Below, piece after piece: positions 8,621 to 17,401 of a DNA stretch of 64,000 bases. How positions within the stretch are numbered: the stretch's first letter is position 1; each line of letters begins with the position of its first letter. The notes beneath the pieces are model-generated. The model did not search any database. It saw only the letters and a program-made list of their open reading frames with translations, and was not told where the DNA came from. The DNA lies in the NCBI RefSeq assembly GCF_004342585.1, contig NZ_SLZQ01000001.1, positions 372,001 through 436,000 on the forward strand, given 5' to 3'. The translations under genes were made by a program, and so were the position numbers. The stretch comes from Paucimonas lemoignei (GTDB lineage Bacteria; Pseudomonadota; Gammaproteobacteria; Burkholderiales; Burkholderiaceae_D).

Positions 8621-10747
8621 ATGTTTTTCGAAATTCCGGACCGCCTGCAAGCCGGGCGTCCCTATCCACTCGGCGCCAGTTTCGACGGCACCGGCGTGAA
8701 TTTCGCGGTCTTTTCCGCCAATGCCGAACGCATCGATCTCTGCATCTTCGATTCCGCCGGGCGCAAGCAGATCGCTTGCCTGCCGCTGCCGGATTGCACG
8801 GATGAAGTCTGGCACGGCTATCTGCCCGAAGCCGGACCGGGGCTTTTATACGGCTTTCGCGCCCACGGCCCGTATGAGCCCAACCGCGGCCATCGCTTCA
8901 ATCCGCACAAGCTGCTGCTCGACCCTTACGCAAAATTGTTGTCGGGACCATTGCGCTGGGCTGACGCCTTGTTCGGCTATCGAATCGGTTCGAGCAAGGG
9001 CGACCTCAGTTTCGACCGGCGCGATAGCGCGCAGGCCATGCCGAAGGCAGTGGTCGTCGAAGATTCGTTCAACTGGGGCGACGACAAGCGTCCGCAAGTT
9101 CCCTGGGCCAAGACAGTCATCTACGAGGCGCACGTGCGCGGCATTTCGATCCTGCGCGAGGATTTACGCAGCGACTTGCGCGGCACCTTTACCGCGCTGG
9201 CCAACCCGCGCTTCATCGAGCACCTGCACAAGCTGGGCGTGACCACGCTCGAACTGCTGCCGGTGCAGGCGTTCATGCAGGATCATTTCCTGCTGCAGCG
9301 CGGCCTGGCGAATTACTGGGGCTACAGTCCGCTATCGTTTTTCGCGCCCGAGCCGCGCTACATGTCGGCCGGCGGCCTGAACGATATCCGCATGGCGGTG
9401 CGCCGGCTGCACGCGGCCGGCATCGAAGTCATCATGGACGTCGTCTACAACCACACCAGCAGCGGCAACGAGATGGGCCCGACCGTCTGCTTCCGCGGCC
9501 TCGACAACGCCAGCTATTTCCGCCTCGTGCCGGGCAACGAGCGCTATTACATCAACGAGACCGGCTGCGGCAATACGCTCAATATCTCGCATCCGCGCGT
9601 GCTGCAGATGGTGATGGATTCGCTGCGCTACTGGGCCGAGTCCTTCCATATCGACGGCTTCCGCTTCGATCTGGGCGCGACGCTCGGCCGCGAGGGCACC
9701 GGCTTCGACCCGGGGTCCGGGTTCTTCGACGCGATCCTGCAAGACCCGGTGCTTTCCCGGCTAAAGCTGATTTCCGAGCCCTGGGACTGCGGTCCCGGCG
9801 GTTACCAGCTCGGCAACCATCCGCCCGGCTTCGCCGAATGGAACGACAGGTTCCGCGATGGCGTGCGCCGTTTCTGGCGCGGCGATCCCGGCCAGCGTGC
9901 CGACCTTGCCGCGCGCTTGTCCGGTTCCGCCGACGTATTCAACCGTCGCCGCCGCAAGCCCTGGGCATCGGTCAACTTCGTCACCGCGCATGACGGCTTC
10001 ACCCTGCAGGACCTGGTGAGTTACAACGAGAAACACAACGAAGCCAACGGCGAAAACAATAACGACGGCCATTCCGAAAACCTCAGCAACAACTGGGGCG
10101 TTGAAGGGCCGACCGATGATGTCGGCATCATCGAATTGCGCGAGCGCGTCAAACGCGCCTTGCTGGCGACGATGATGTTTTCTCAGGGCACGCCGATGCT
10201 GGTCGGCGGCGACGAGTTCAGCCGCACGCAGAAGGGCAACAACAACGCCTATTGCCAGGATAATGAAATTTCCTGGGTCGACTGGAATGCTGCGGCAACC
10301 CCGGATGGGCTGCTCCTGACCGATTTCGTCGCCCGGCTGGGGCTCCTGCGGCACCGCTTGACCACGTTGCAGGCCCAATATTTCATGCACGGCGAGGAAG
10401 TCGCGCCGGGCGTGCCGGACGTCGCCTGGTTCGATGAGCGCGGGCAGACCTTGTCGCCGGAGGCCTGGCAAAATCCGGATGCCCGTGCGCTGATGGTGCA
10501 GCGCGCCAGCCTCGACGAGGCTGGACGGCTCGAACGCATCCTGATTCTGATTAACGGCGGGCATGATGCGCTGACCTTCCTCGTGCCCGAGGCGGAGGAA
10601 CCTTGGCAATTATTGGTCGACAGCGCCGAACCGGCGAGTGAAGTGCGTACGCTGCAGCCCCCGGAATTGCCGGTGCAGGGTCATAGCGTAGTGCTGTTGG
10701 GTAATTGGATACCGAAGGAACTGCGCTCACAGTTGGGAATCAGATAA
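8621..10747 (+). CDS. glgX: Glycogen debranching enzyme GlgX (copy 1)
   Basis: GH13_11 isoamylase-type enzyme of 708 residues that hydrolyses alpha-1,6 branches in (phosphorylase- or TreY-trimmed) glycogen. An N-terminal CBM48 domain (YPLGASFDGTGVNFAVFSAN) precedes the barrel. Catalytic residues visible are the nucleophile D350 (GFRFDLGATLGR), the acid/base E386 (LISEPWDCGPGGYQ) and D458 (VTAHDGFTLQDLVSYN). Length is normal for GlgX. GAGGAG lies 8 bases before the ATG. It sits between glgA and a sugar nucleotidyltransferase, and a second GlgX lies at 23114 with the same catalytic set. Confidence 0.95.
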   Translation: MFFEIPDRLQAGRPYPLGASFDGTGVNFAVFSANAERIDLCIFDSAGRKQIACLPLPDCTDEVWHGYLPEAGPGLLYGFRAHGPYEPNRGHRFNPHKLLLDPYAKLLSGPLRWADALFGYRIGSSKGDLSFDRRDSAQAMPKAVVVEDSFNWGDDKRPQVPWAKTVIYEAHVRGISILREDLRSDLRGTFTALANPRFIEHLHKLGVTTLELLPVQAFMQDHFLLQRGLANYWGYSPLSFFAPEPRYMSAGGLNDIRMAVRRLHAAGIEVIMDVVYNHTSSGNEMGPTVCFRGLDNASYFRLVPGNERYYINETGCGNTLNISHPRVLQMVMDSLRYWAESFHIDGFRFDLGATLGREGTGFDPGSGFFDAILQDPVLSRLKLISEPWDCGPGGYQLGNHPPGFAEWNDRFRDGVRRFWRGDPGQRADLAARLSGSADVFNRRRRKPWASVNFVTAHDGFTLQDLVSYNEKHNEANGENNNDGHSENLSNNWGVEGPTDDVGIIELRERVKRALLATMMFSQGTPMLVGGDEFSRTQKGNNNAYCQDNEISWVDWNAAATPDGLLLTDFVARLGLLRHRLTTLQAQYFMHGEEVAPGVPDVAWFDERGQTLSPEAWQNPDARALMVQRASLDEAGRLERILILINGGHDALTFLVPEAEEPWQLLVDSAEPASEVRTLQPPELPVQGHSVVLLGNWIPKELRSQLGIR

Positions 10748-10818
10748 TAAGAATGTTATTCGGTAACGGCCCTACAGGTCGTTGCCAAGCAGGTCCAGAT
10801 CAAAGAGCGTCAATGCAA

Positions 10819-10870
10819 CAAGAAATTTCCTGTTGGAAGTGTTGCCTGTTTGATTCCTGGCAATTTCTTG
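10819..10870. repeat. 9-bp inverted repeat between glgX and the nucleotidyltransferase gene
   Basis: CAAGAAATT (10819-10827) and AATTTCTTG (10862-10870) are perfect inverted repeats spaced by 34 bases in a 184-base gap. The centre-to-centre distance is about four helical turns, so two operator half sites or a long-loop hairpin are both possible. No T run follows. Confidence 0.45.
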
Positions 10871-10931
10871 CAGGATATGACGTGTTCTCATTGACCTATT
10901 GCCGTTGAAATATTTTCTGAGGTTAAGCATC

Positions 10932-12122
10932 TTGAAAGCAATGATTCTCGCTGCCGGAAAAGGCACACGGGTACGCCCGCTCACTTACGATCTTCCCAAG
11001 CCGATGATCCCGATCCTGGGCAAGCCGGTCATGGCCTACATCGTCGAACACCTCGCGCAATGCGGCGTGCGCGACATCATGGTCAATGTCAGCTACCTGC
11101 ACGAAAAGATCGAAAGCTATTTCGGCGAAGGCAGCCAGTTCGGCGTGCGCATCGGCTATTCCTTCGAAGGTTATGTCGACGATACCGGAGAAGTGCATCC
11201 GGAAGCGCTCGGCTCGGCCGGCGGCATGAAGAAGATCCAGGAGTTCGGCCGCTTCTTCGACGACACCACGATCGTGCTGTGCGGCGACGCCATCATCGAC
11301 CTCGACATCCAGGCCGCGATCGACGAGCACAAGCGCAAGGGGGCGATCGCTTCCGTCATCACCCGCGAAGTGCCGTGGGATAAGGTGTCCGATTATGGCG
11401 TCGTGGTGGCGGATGAGAACGGCAAGATCAAGCAGTTTCAGGAAAAGCCGAAGCGCGAGCAGGCGCTTTCCAATATGGCTTCCACTGGTATTTACATTTT
11501 CGAGCCGGAAGCGATCGACCTGATTCCATCGGGCGAAGTATTCGATATCGGCTCCCAGTTGTTCCCGCTGCTGGCGGAGAAGGGCTTGCCTTTCTACGCG
11601 CAAAAGCACGATTTCCAGTGGCTCGACATTGGCAGCGTGAAGGATTACTGGAGCGTGCTGCAAAGCCTGATGACCGGCGAAGTACCGGGCATGGATGTGC
11701 CGGGCGAGCAGGTCAGGGAAGGCGTGTTCGTCGGCCTGAATACCCGCATCGACTGGGAAGGCACGACCTTCGAAGGACCGGTCTACATCGGCGCCGGCTG
11801 TCATATCGAAGCCGGCAGCAAGATCGTCGGCCCGACCTGGATCGGTCACGGCAGCCATATCTGCCAGGGCGCCGAAGTGGTGCGCAGCATCCTGTTCGAA
11901 TACACGCGCGTGCTGCCGGATGCGCAGCTCGATGAAGTGATCGTCTGTGCCGACTACAGCGTCGACCGGTCCGGCAATATGTCGCGCATGTCGGAGGCCG
12001 ACACCGGACTGACCAATGCCCGCGACCGCCGTTTTCTGCGTCGCGTGCAAGACAGCAAGGAAGGCGCGGAAGCCGTGCTGCAGCGCATGAACGCGGGCTC
12101 TTCGACCCAACTGGTTGCATAG
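10932..12122 (+). CDS. NDP-sugar synthase (glucose/mannose-1-phosphate nucleotidyltransferase family)
   Basis: Sugar-1-phosphate nucleotidyltransferase of 396 residues. The N-terminal Rossmann-like domain opens with the family signature MILAAGKGTRVRPLT and has VLCGDAIID as the metal/product site and FQEKPK. The C-terminal third is a left-handed beta-helix (GPVYIGAGCHIEAGSKIVG, WIGHGSHICQGAEV). The start is taken as TTG at 10932, because GAGG lies 9 bases upstream and the protein then begins (M)KAMILAAGKG as in relatives; the ATG at 10941 is the alternative. It follows glgA-glgX, so it may feed a nucleotide-glucose donor to GlgA, but the GMP-PP-like architecture equally allows GDP-mannose or dTDP-glucose. 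Substrate cannot be read from the sequence. Confidence 0.88.
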   Translation: MKAMILAAGKGTRVRPLTYDLPKPMIPILGKPVMAYIVEHLAQCGVRDIMVNVSYLHEKIESYFGEGSQFGVRIGYSFEGYVDDTGEVHPEALGSAGGMKKIQEFGRFFDDTTIVLCGDAIIDLDIQAAIDEHKRKGAIASVITREVPWDKVSDYGVVVADENGKIKQFQEKPKREQALSNMASTGIYIFEPEAIDLIPSGEVFDIGSQLFPLLAEKGLPFYAQKHDFQWLDIGSVKDYWSVLQSLMTGEVPGMDVPGEQVREGVFVGLNTRIDWEGTTFEGPVYIGAGCHIEAGSKIVGPTWIGHGSHICQGAEVVRSILFEYTRVLPDAQLDEVIVCADYSVDRSGNMSRMSEADTGLTNARDRRFLRRVQDSKEGAEAVLQRMNAGSSTQLVA

Positions 12123-12158
12123 GCCACGCTCTGATCCGGACTGGCTGCTTCCCGAATC

Positions 12159-12195
12159 AAATCGCCGCACGCAGAAACACGTGCGGCGATTTTTT
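12159..12195 (+). terminator. Intrinsic terminator between convergent genes
   Basis: Perfect 12-bp stem AAATCGCCGCAC / GTGCGGCGATTT with a 10-base loop, followed by T residues. It ends the glgA-glgX-nucleotidyltransferase unit, and its A-rich left arm may let it also serve the opposing alpha-glucosidase gene. Confidence 0.85.
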
Positions 12196-12220
12196 GCGTC
12201 CTGACCGCTTGTTAATAAAT

Positions 12221-13774
12221 TCAGGCTGCCTGCAGCAGCATGAAACCATTGATGCCGAGGTGGGCCGTCTGGTTGTCGAGTTCGGCGTGTTGCGCCAGTA
12301 CCGCTTGCGTCATGCCGGGCGCCGGCACCTTAAGCGGCGTAGTTTCCATGTTAAAGAGGCACACCAATTCGCGGCCATCGCAATGACGGCGGAAGGCCAG
12401 CACGCCTTCGGGCGCATCCAGCAGCTCGATGCCGCCGCGTTCGAGCTGCGGCAGCGCGCGGCGCAGCGCAATCATGTCGCGCGCAAAGCGCAGCACCGAA
12501 TTCGCCCGCGCTTCCTGGCTAGCCACGTTCAATTCCAGATGCTCGGCCGTGACCGGAAGCCACGGCTCGGCCAGGCTGAAGCCGCCGTGGATATGGTCAT
12601 TCCACGGCATCGGCGTGCGGCAGCCGTCGCGGCCCTTGAATTTCGGCCAGAAGCTGATGCCGAACGGATCCTGCAACTTCTCGAACGGCACGTCGGCCTG
12701 CGGCAAGCCGAGTTCTTCGCCCTGGTACAGGCAGATATCGCCGCGCATCGAAAACAGCAGGGCCAGCATTTGCTTGGCAGTCTGTTCCGGGTCGCGGCCC
12801 TTGAGCCAGCGCGTTGCCACGCGCGGCTTGTCATGGTTGGACATGGCGTAACACGGCGCGGCAGGGGCATGGATGCTTTCTTCCAGGGTGCGGATCACCT
12901 TCGCCACGTAAGGGGCGCTGCTGTCGGGCTGCATCAATGCAAAGCTGTACGCCGAATGCAGGCGGTTGGCGCCAGTGTATTGCCCCATCAATTGCAAGGC
13001 ATCGTGACCGCCGACTTCGGCCAGGCTGACGGCGCCGTAGTCATCGAGCAGGGCACGCACGCGCTCCAGGAAGGGCAGCATTTCCGGCCGTGCCTGGTCG
13101 TAGATATGCAACTGGAAGCCGTAGGGATGCAGCGCCGCGCTGGTGTCTTCGCGCGGCGGATTGTTACGCAGTTCCAGGTCCTGGAAGATGTGGTTGCAGG
13201 CGTCGAAACGAAATCCCGACACGCCCATGTCGAGCCAGAACTTCATCTCGCCGAGCACCGCTTCCTGCACCGCCGGATTGTGCATGTTCAGGTCGGGCTG
13301 GCTCGAAAAGAAGGAATGGAAATAGTATTGCCGGCGCTCGGCATCCCAGCGCCAGGCCGGGCCGCCGAACACGGAGACCCAGTTGTTCGGGGGACTGCCG
13401 TCGGGCTTGGGGTCGGCCCACAGGTACCAGTCGGATTTGCCGTTTTCCCTGGCGCGGCTTTGCTTGAACCAGTCGTGCTCTTCGGATGTGTGCGAGATCA
13501 CCATGTCGACCATGACGCCCAGATCGGCGGCCTTGGCGTGCGCCATCAGGCGCTTGAAGTCGGCAAGGGTACCGAAGATCGGATCGACTTCGCGGTAGTT
13601 CGAGACGTCGTAGCCGAAGTCCTTCATCGGCGATTTGAAAAACGGGCTGATCCAGATCGCATCCACGCCGAGGCTTTTGATGTAGTCCAGCTTTGCATCA
13701 ATACCGGCGAGGTCGCCGATGCCATCATTGTTGGAATCAAAGAAACTTCTTGGATACACCTGATAAATGATCAT
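12221..13774 (-). CDS. GH13 alpha-glucosidase/oligo-1,6-glucosidase-like enzyme
   Basis: Alpha-amylase-family exo-glucosidase of 517 residues acting on maltose, malto-oligosaccharides or isomalto-oligosaccharides. It begins MIIYQVYPRSFFDSNNDG, a few residues shorter than the usual start of the family, but AAGGAG 9 bases upstream of this ATG supports it. Catalytic residues: nucleophile D191 (GFRFDACNH), acid/base E253 (LAEVGG) and D315 (MSNHDKPR). The GVMVDMVISHTSEEHDWF and WISPFFKSPMKDFGYD segments place it with the GH13 alpha-glucosidases rather than trehalose synthases. It is the only gene in this cluster transcribed on the minus strand, convergent with the nucleotidyltransferase and divergent from glgE, so it is separately controlled. 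Likely role: cutting maltose or short maltodextrins to glucose. Confidence 0.9.
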   Translation of the reverse strand: MIIYQVYPRSFFDSNNDGIGDLAGIDAKLDYIKSLGVDAIWISPFFKSPMKDFGYDVSNYREVDPIFGTLADFKRLMAHAKAADLGVMVDMVISHTSEEHDWFKQSRARENGKSDWYLWADPKPDGSPPNNWVSVFGGPAWRWDAERRQYYFHSFFSSQPDLNMHNPAVQEAVLGEMKFWLDMGVSGFRFDACNHIFQDLELRNNPPREDTSAALHPYGFQLHIYDQARPEMLPFLERVRALLDDYGAVSLAEVGGHDALQLMGQYTGANRLHSAYSFALMQPDSSAPYVAKVIRTLEESIHAPAAPCYAMSNHDKPRVATRWLKGRDPEQTAKQMLALLFSMRGDICLYQGEELGLPQADVPFEKLQDPFGISFWPKFKGRDGCRTPMPWNDHIHGGFSLAEPWLPVTAEHLELNVASQEARANSVLRFARDMIALRRALPQLERGGIELLDAPEGVLAFRRHCDGRELVCLFNMETTPLKVPAPGMTQAVLAQHAELDNQTAHLGINGFMLLQAA

Positions 13775-14080
13775 TACCGCCTCGCTCCTTTTTCCAGCAC
13801 CGCTAACGATGCCCAGCAGAGATTGCTAAGCATTTTATTGCTTGTCGGAACAGTAGAGAGGATAACGGGAAAAACGTTCGACGCTTGTGCAGCTTATGCA
13901 ACGCTTTTTTTCATTAAATGGCCGGATCGACAAGCACAAATGGTGAGCTTGATAACAAGGCGTGTGGGATTTGCATGTCAATCCGAGAACAATTTATCGG
14001 CTCGACAATCCATTTGAAAGTAGGCGCCCAATCGGTTTAACCCAAGCTGTCGCACCCTTGCTTAGAACGTGCTGAGAACA
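13775..14080. promoter_or_regulatory. Divergent intergenic region between alpha-glucosidase and glgE
   Basis: About 306 bases with no gene. It must hold promoters for both directions. Weak plus-strand candidates are TTGCTT (13838-13843) with GATAAC (13861-13866), and TTGCAT (13971-13976) with TTATCG (13994-13999), each with a 17-base spacer. None is close to consensus, and no operator repeat was recognised. Confidence 0.4.
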
Positions 14081-17000
14081 ATGACAATATCGACGCCATT
14101 TATCCCCAAGATCTGTTCATTGCCGATATTCCCGCTAACTGGCGCCGAGGCGCGCAGCGGACTGGAGCAGCTTGACGCCGCTTTGGCGCGCGCCGCTGCG
14201 CTTGGGTTCGATCATGTGCTGCTGCCCGGGCCGATGGCGCAGGAAAGGGACATCAGGGAAATCGCGCAGGCCTGCGCGCGCCGCCAGTTGGCTCTGCTGG
14301 TGGACCTCGATATCGCCGGCGTTGCTCCGGATGACGCCTTGCTGCAGACCCATGCGCACTGGTTTGCGGCACCGGGGCAGCAGGACGACTTGCCGGACCC
14401 GCGCTATCCGCAGGTGGTGCCGACGCGTCAGCATTACCGTTATACGAAGTCAGAAGTGCAGGAAGAAATCCGCGCTTACTGGAGCGAGCGGCTACTGGAC
14501 TGGTCGGAGCAGGGTGTCGTGGGATTTCGCTGCATCGACGTGGCCGGCGTACCTGCGGAAGTATGGAAAGATTTGATCGCCAACGTCAGGGCGCAGCAGC
14601 CGCAGGTGCGTTTTCTGGCCTGGACGCCGGGCTGCACGCCGGCGCAACTCGATGCGCTGGTCGGCTGCGGGTTCGATGCCAGTTTTTCGTCGGCGGCCTG
14701 GTGGAATTTCCGCGCGCACTGGATCGAGGAAGAGCATGCGCGCTTGCTGCGCGTCGCGCCGCCGATTGCATTTCCCGATGCGCCAGGGCAGGCGGTTGCA
14801 GCGCGTGCGCCGGGCGCCGAGCAACCGGAGACGGTCGCTACGGTGTTTCGCCGCGCGCTGCAGTTGGCTGCGGCAGTCGGCAACGGCTGGCTGATGCCGC
14901 TCGGGTTCGAGCAGGGACGGTCCGGCGAACAGGCGCCACCGGGAGCAGGAATCGATCTGTCTAGCGAGGTGGTCGCCGCCAACCGTTTTGTCGATGCACA
15001 TGGCGCGAAGCTGTATGGCGCGACGCTGCGCCTGTTGTCAGGCGCGGATGCGGACGCGGCGATTCTATTGCGCAATCCGGCGCCGGCAGCGTTCAAGTCT
15101 GGCGCGGAGCCGGCGGAGGCGTTGCTGGTACTGGTCAATGCAGGCATCGAGCGCCCCGCTATGGTGCATGAACGCCAGTGGCTCGCGCACGCCGAAGGCC
15201 TCGTGCCGCAGCGCCGCCTGTGGCCGCAGCCGGATCAGGATGCCGCCGAAGGGAGCAATGCCGTGCCGCAGGTCCTCTGCCTGGAGCCGGGGCAATTGCA
15301 GGTGTTCGAAGCCGGCAGGCTGGCGCCGATATTGCTGCCCGCGCCACGTGGCAAGCAGGCGGTTGTGGCGGCAGCGAAGATGCCGCGCGTTGCCATCGAA
15401 GCGGTATCGCCCACGGTCGACGGCGGGCGCTTTGCCGTCAAGCGCGTGGTCGGCGATTGCGTGACCATCGAAGCCGACGTGTTTACCGACGGGCATGAGA
15501 AGCTCGCAGTGGTGTTGCTGTGGCGTCCGGCGGATGAAGCCGAGTGGCGCGAAGTGCGCATGCACGCGATCGGCAACGATCGCTGGGCAGCCAGCCTGCC
15601 GCTCACCCGCCTGGGCCGCCACCTGTTCGCGGTCGAAGCGTGGCGCGACGTGTTCGCGACCTATCGCGACGAACTGGAAAAGAAGACCGGCGCTGGACTG
15701 AACGTGAAGGTCGAACTGGAAGAAGGGCGCCTGCTGGTCGAGCAGGCGGCGGCTTTCGCCATGGAACAGGATAAAAAGGATCTCGCGGCCACGCTAGATA
15801 CGCTGGCCAAGAGCCTGAAAGTGCCCGTTGGTCGCGGCCAGCACTCCGACGCGGGCAATACAGCGCAGACGAAAGAGCGCGACACCGAGCGAATCGCTGC
15901 TTTGTTGTCCGAGCCCGCATGGGAAGCGATGCGCGCCGCCGACGCCAGGCCGTTTGCCGTCAGGAGCGACATTTTCCGCATTGACGCCGAGCGGCGTGCT
16001 GCGCGTTTTTCGAGTTGGTACGAACTGTTTCCGCGCTCGCAAAGCGGCGACCCGCACCGGCATGGCAGCTTTGACGACGTAATCAAGCGTCTGCCAGCCA
16101 TCCAGGACATGGGTTTCGATACGCTGTATTTCACGCCGATCCACCCGATCGGCAGGAAACACCGCAAGGGCCGCAACAACAGCCTCGACGCCGGTCCCGA
16201 CGATCCGGGCAGCCCGTACGCGATCGGATCGAGCGAGGGCGGGCACGACGCGATCCATCCAGAACTCGGCACGCTGGAAGACTTCCGCCGTCTGCGCGAC
16301 GAGGCAGCGCGCCACGGCCTGGAGCTGGCACTGGATTTCGCCATCCAGTGCTCGCCCGACCATCCGTGGCTCAAGGAACACCCGGACTGGTTCGCCTGGC
16401 GCCCGGACGGCACCATCCGCTATGCGGAAAACCCGCCGAAAAAATACCAGGACATCGTCAATGTCGATTTCTACGCCGACGGCGCAGTGCCTGGCCTGTG
16501 GATCGCGCTGCGCGACGTCGTGCTGCTGTGGGTGAAGGAGGGCGTGCGGGTGTTCCGCGTCGATAATCCCCACACCAAGCCGCTGCCGTTCTGGGAGTGG
16601 ATGATCAATGATATTCGCGGACGTTTCCCCGACGTGATCTTCCTGTCCGAAGCCTTTACGCGGCCGAAGATGATGTACCGCCTGGCCAAGGCCGGCTACT
16701 CGCAGTCCTACACCTATTTCACCTGGCGTCACACCAAGGCGGAATTCATCGAATACCTGACCGAGCTGACGACAACCAATGTGCGCGAATACTTTCGCCC
16801 GCATTTCTTCGTCAATACGCCGGACATCAATCCTTACTTCCTGCAGCGCTCCGGCCGCCCGGGATTCCTGATCCGCGCCGCGCTGGCTACCACGCTGTCG
16901 GGCCTGTGGGGCATGTACAGCGGCTACGAGCTGTGCGAGGGAACGCCGGTGCCGGGCAAGGAAGAATACCTGGATTCGGAAAAGTACGAGATTCGTGCCT

Positions 17001-17401
17001 GGGACTGGCATCGGCCCGGCAACATCATCCGCGAGATCACGCAACTGAACCGCATCCGCATCGAGAACCCCGCGCTGCAATCGCATCTGGGCGTGCGTTT
17101 CCTGCAGTCTTCCGACGAAAATATCCTGTATTTCATCAAGTCGAGCGAGCCGTTCGAAGCCGGCCAGACCCTGGGCGACAACGTGGTGCTGGTAGCGATC
17201 AATCTCGATCCTCACCAGGCGCATGAAACCGCCATCGAAGTGCCGCTGTGGGAATTAGGCGTGCCGGATGAAGGCGAAATCGAGGTTGACGATTTGGTGG
17301 GAGGAGGCCGGCTGAGCTGGCGCGGTAAGCGGCAGCAGCTGCGGCTCGATCCGATGATCAATCCGTATGGAATCTGGCGGGTGCGCCGGAAAGGGGGCTG
17401 A
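14081..17401 (+). CDS. glgE: Alpha-1,4-glucan:maltose-1-phosphate maltosyltransferase with extra N-terminal pseudo-domain
   Basis: GH13_3 enzyme that adds maltosyl units from maltose-1-phosphate to glucan chains. The protein has about 1106 residues, well above the ~660-700 of actinobacterial GlgE. The C-terminal two thirds is the true enzyme: an N domain (AVVLLWRP..., from ~450), the maltose-1-phosphate loop [19 protein letters not shown], nucleophile D828 ([10 protein letters not shown]), acid/base E857 ([10 protein letters not shown]) and D915 ([10 protein letters not shown]). Residues ~1-260 resemble the same barrel but have I152 and W181 where D828 and E857 stand, with identical 29-residue spacing. 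The ATG at 14081 is preferred over the GTG at 14069. The stop overlaps the treS start by one base (TGATG), so the two are coupled. Confidence 0.94.
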   Translation: MTISTPFIPKICSLPIFPLTGAEARSGLEQLDAALARAAALGFDHVLLPGPMAQERDIREIAQACARRQLALLVDLDIAGVAPDDALLQTHAHWFAAPGQQDDLPDPRYPQVVPTRQHYRYTKSEVQEEIRAYWSERLLDWSEQGVVGFRCIDVAGVPAEVWKDLIANVRAQQPQVRFLAWTPGCTPAQLDALVGCGFDASFSSAAWWNFRAHWIEEEHARLLRVAPPIAFPDAPGQAVAARAPGAEQPETVATVFRRALQLAAAVGNGWLMPLGFEQGRSGEQAPPGAGIDLSSEVVAANRFVDAHGAKLYGATLRLLSGADADAAILLRNPAPAAFKSGAEPAEALLVLVNAGIERPAMVHERQWLAHAEGLVPQRRLWPQPDQDAAEGSNAVPQVLCLEPGQLQVFEAGRLAPILLPAPRGKQAVVAAAKMPRVAIEAVSPTVDGGRFAVKRVVGDCVTIEADVFTDGHEKLAVVLLWRPADEAEWREVRMHAIGNDRWAASLPLTRLGRHLFAVEAWRDVFATYRDELEKKTGAGLNVKVELEEGRLLVEQAAAFAMEQDKKDLAATLDTLAKSLKVPVGRGQHSDAGNTAQTKERDTERIAALLSEPAWEAMRAADARPFAVRSDIFRIDAERRAARFSSWYELFPRSQSGDPHRHGSFDDVIKRLPAIQDMGFDTLYFTPIHPIGRKHRKGRNNSLDAGPDDPGSPYAIGSSEGGHDAIHPELGTLEDFRRLRDEAARHGLELALDFAIQCSPDHPWLKEHPDWFAWRPDGTIRYAENPPKKYQDIVNVDFYADGAVPGLWIALRDVVLLWVKEGVRVFRVDNPHTKPLPFWEWMINDIRGRFPDVIFLSEAFTRPKMMYRLAKAGYSQSYTYFTWRHTKAEFIEYLTELTTTNVREYFRPHFFVNTPDINPYFLQRSGRPGFLIRAALATTLSGLWGMYSGYELCEGTPVPGKEEYLDSEKYEIRAWDWHRPGNIIREITQLNRIRIENPALQSHLGVRFLQSSDENILYFIKSSEPFEAGQTLGDNVVLVAINLDPHQAHETAIEVPLWELGVPDEGEIEVDDLVGGGRLSWRGKRQQLRLDPMINPYGIWRVRRKGG

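Noticed and set aside
12194-14017. Long plus-strand open frame of about 600 codons opposite the alpha-glucosidase gene
   Set aside because: It mirrors a clear GH13 gene on the other strand, has no recognisable domain and has low-complexity composition typical of antisense frames in GC-rich DNA.
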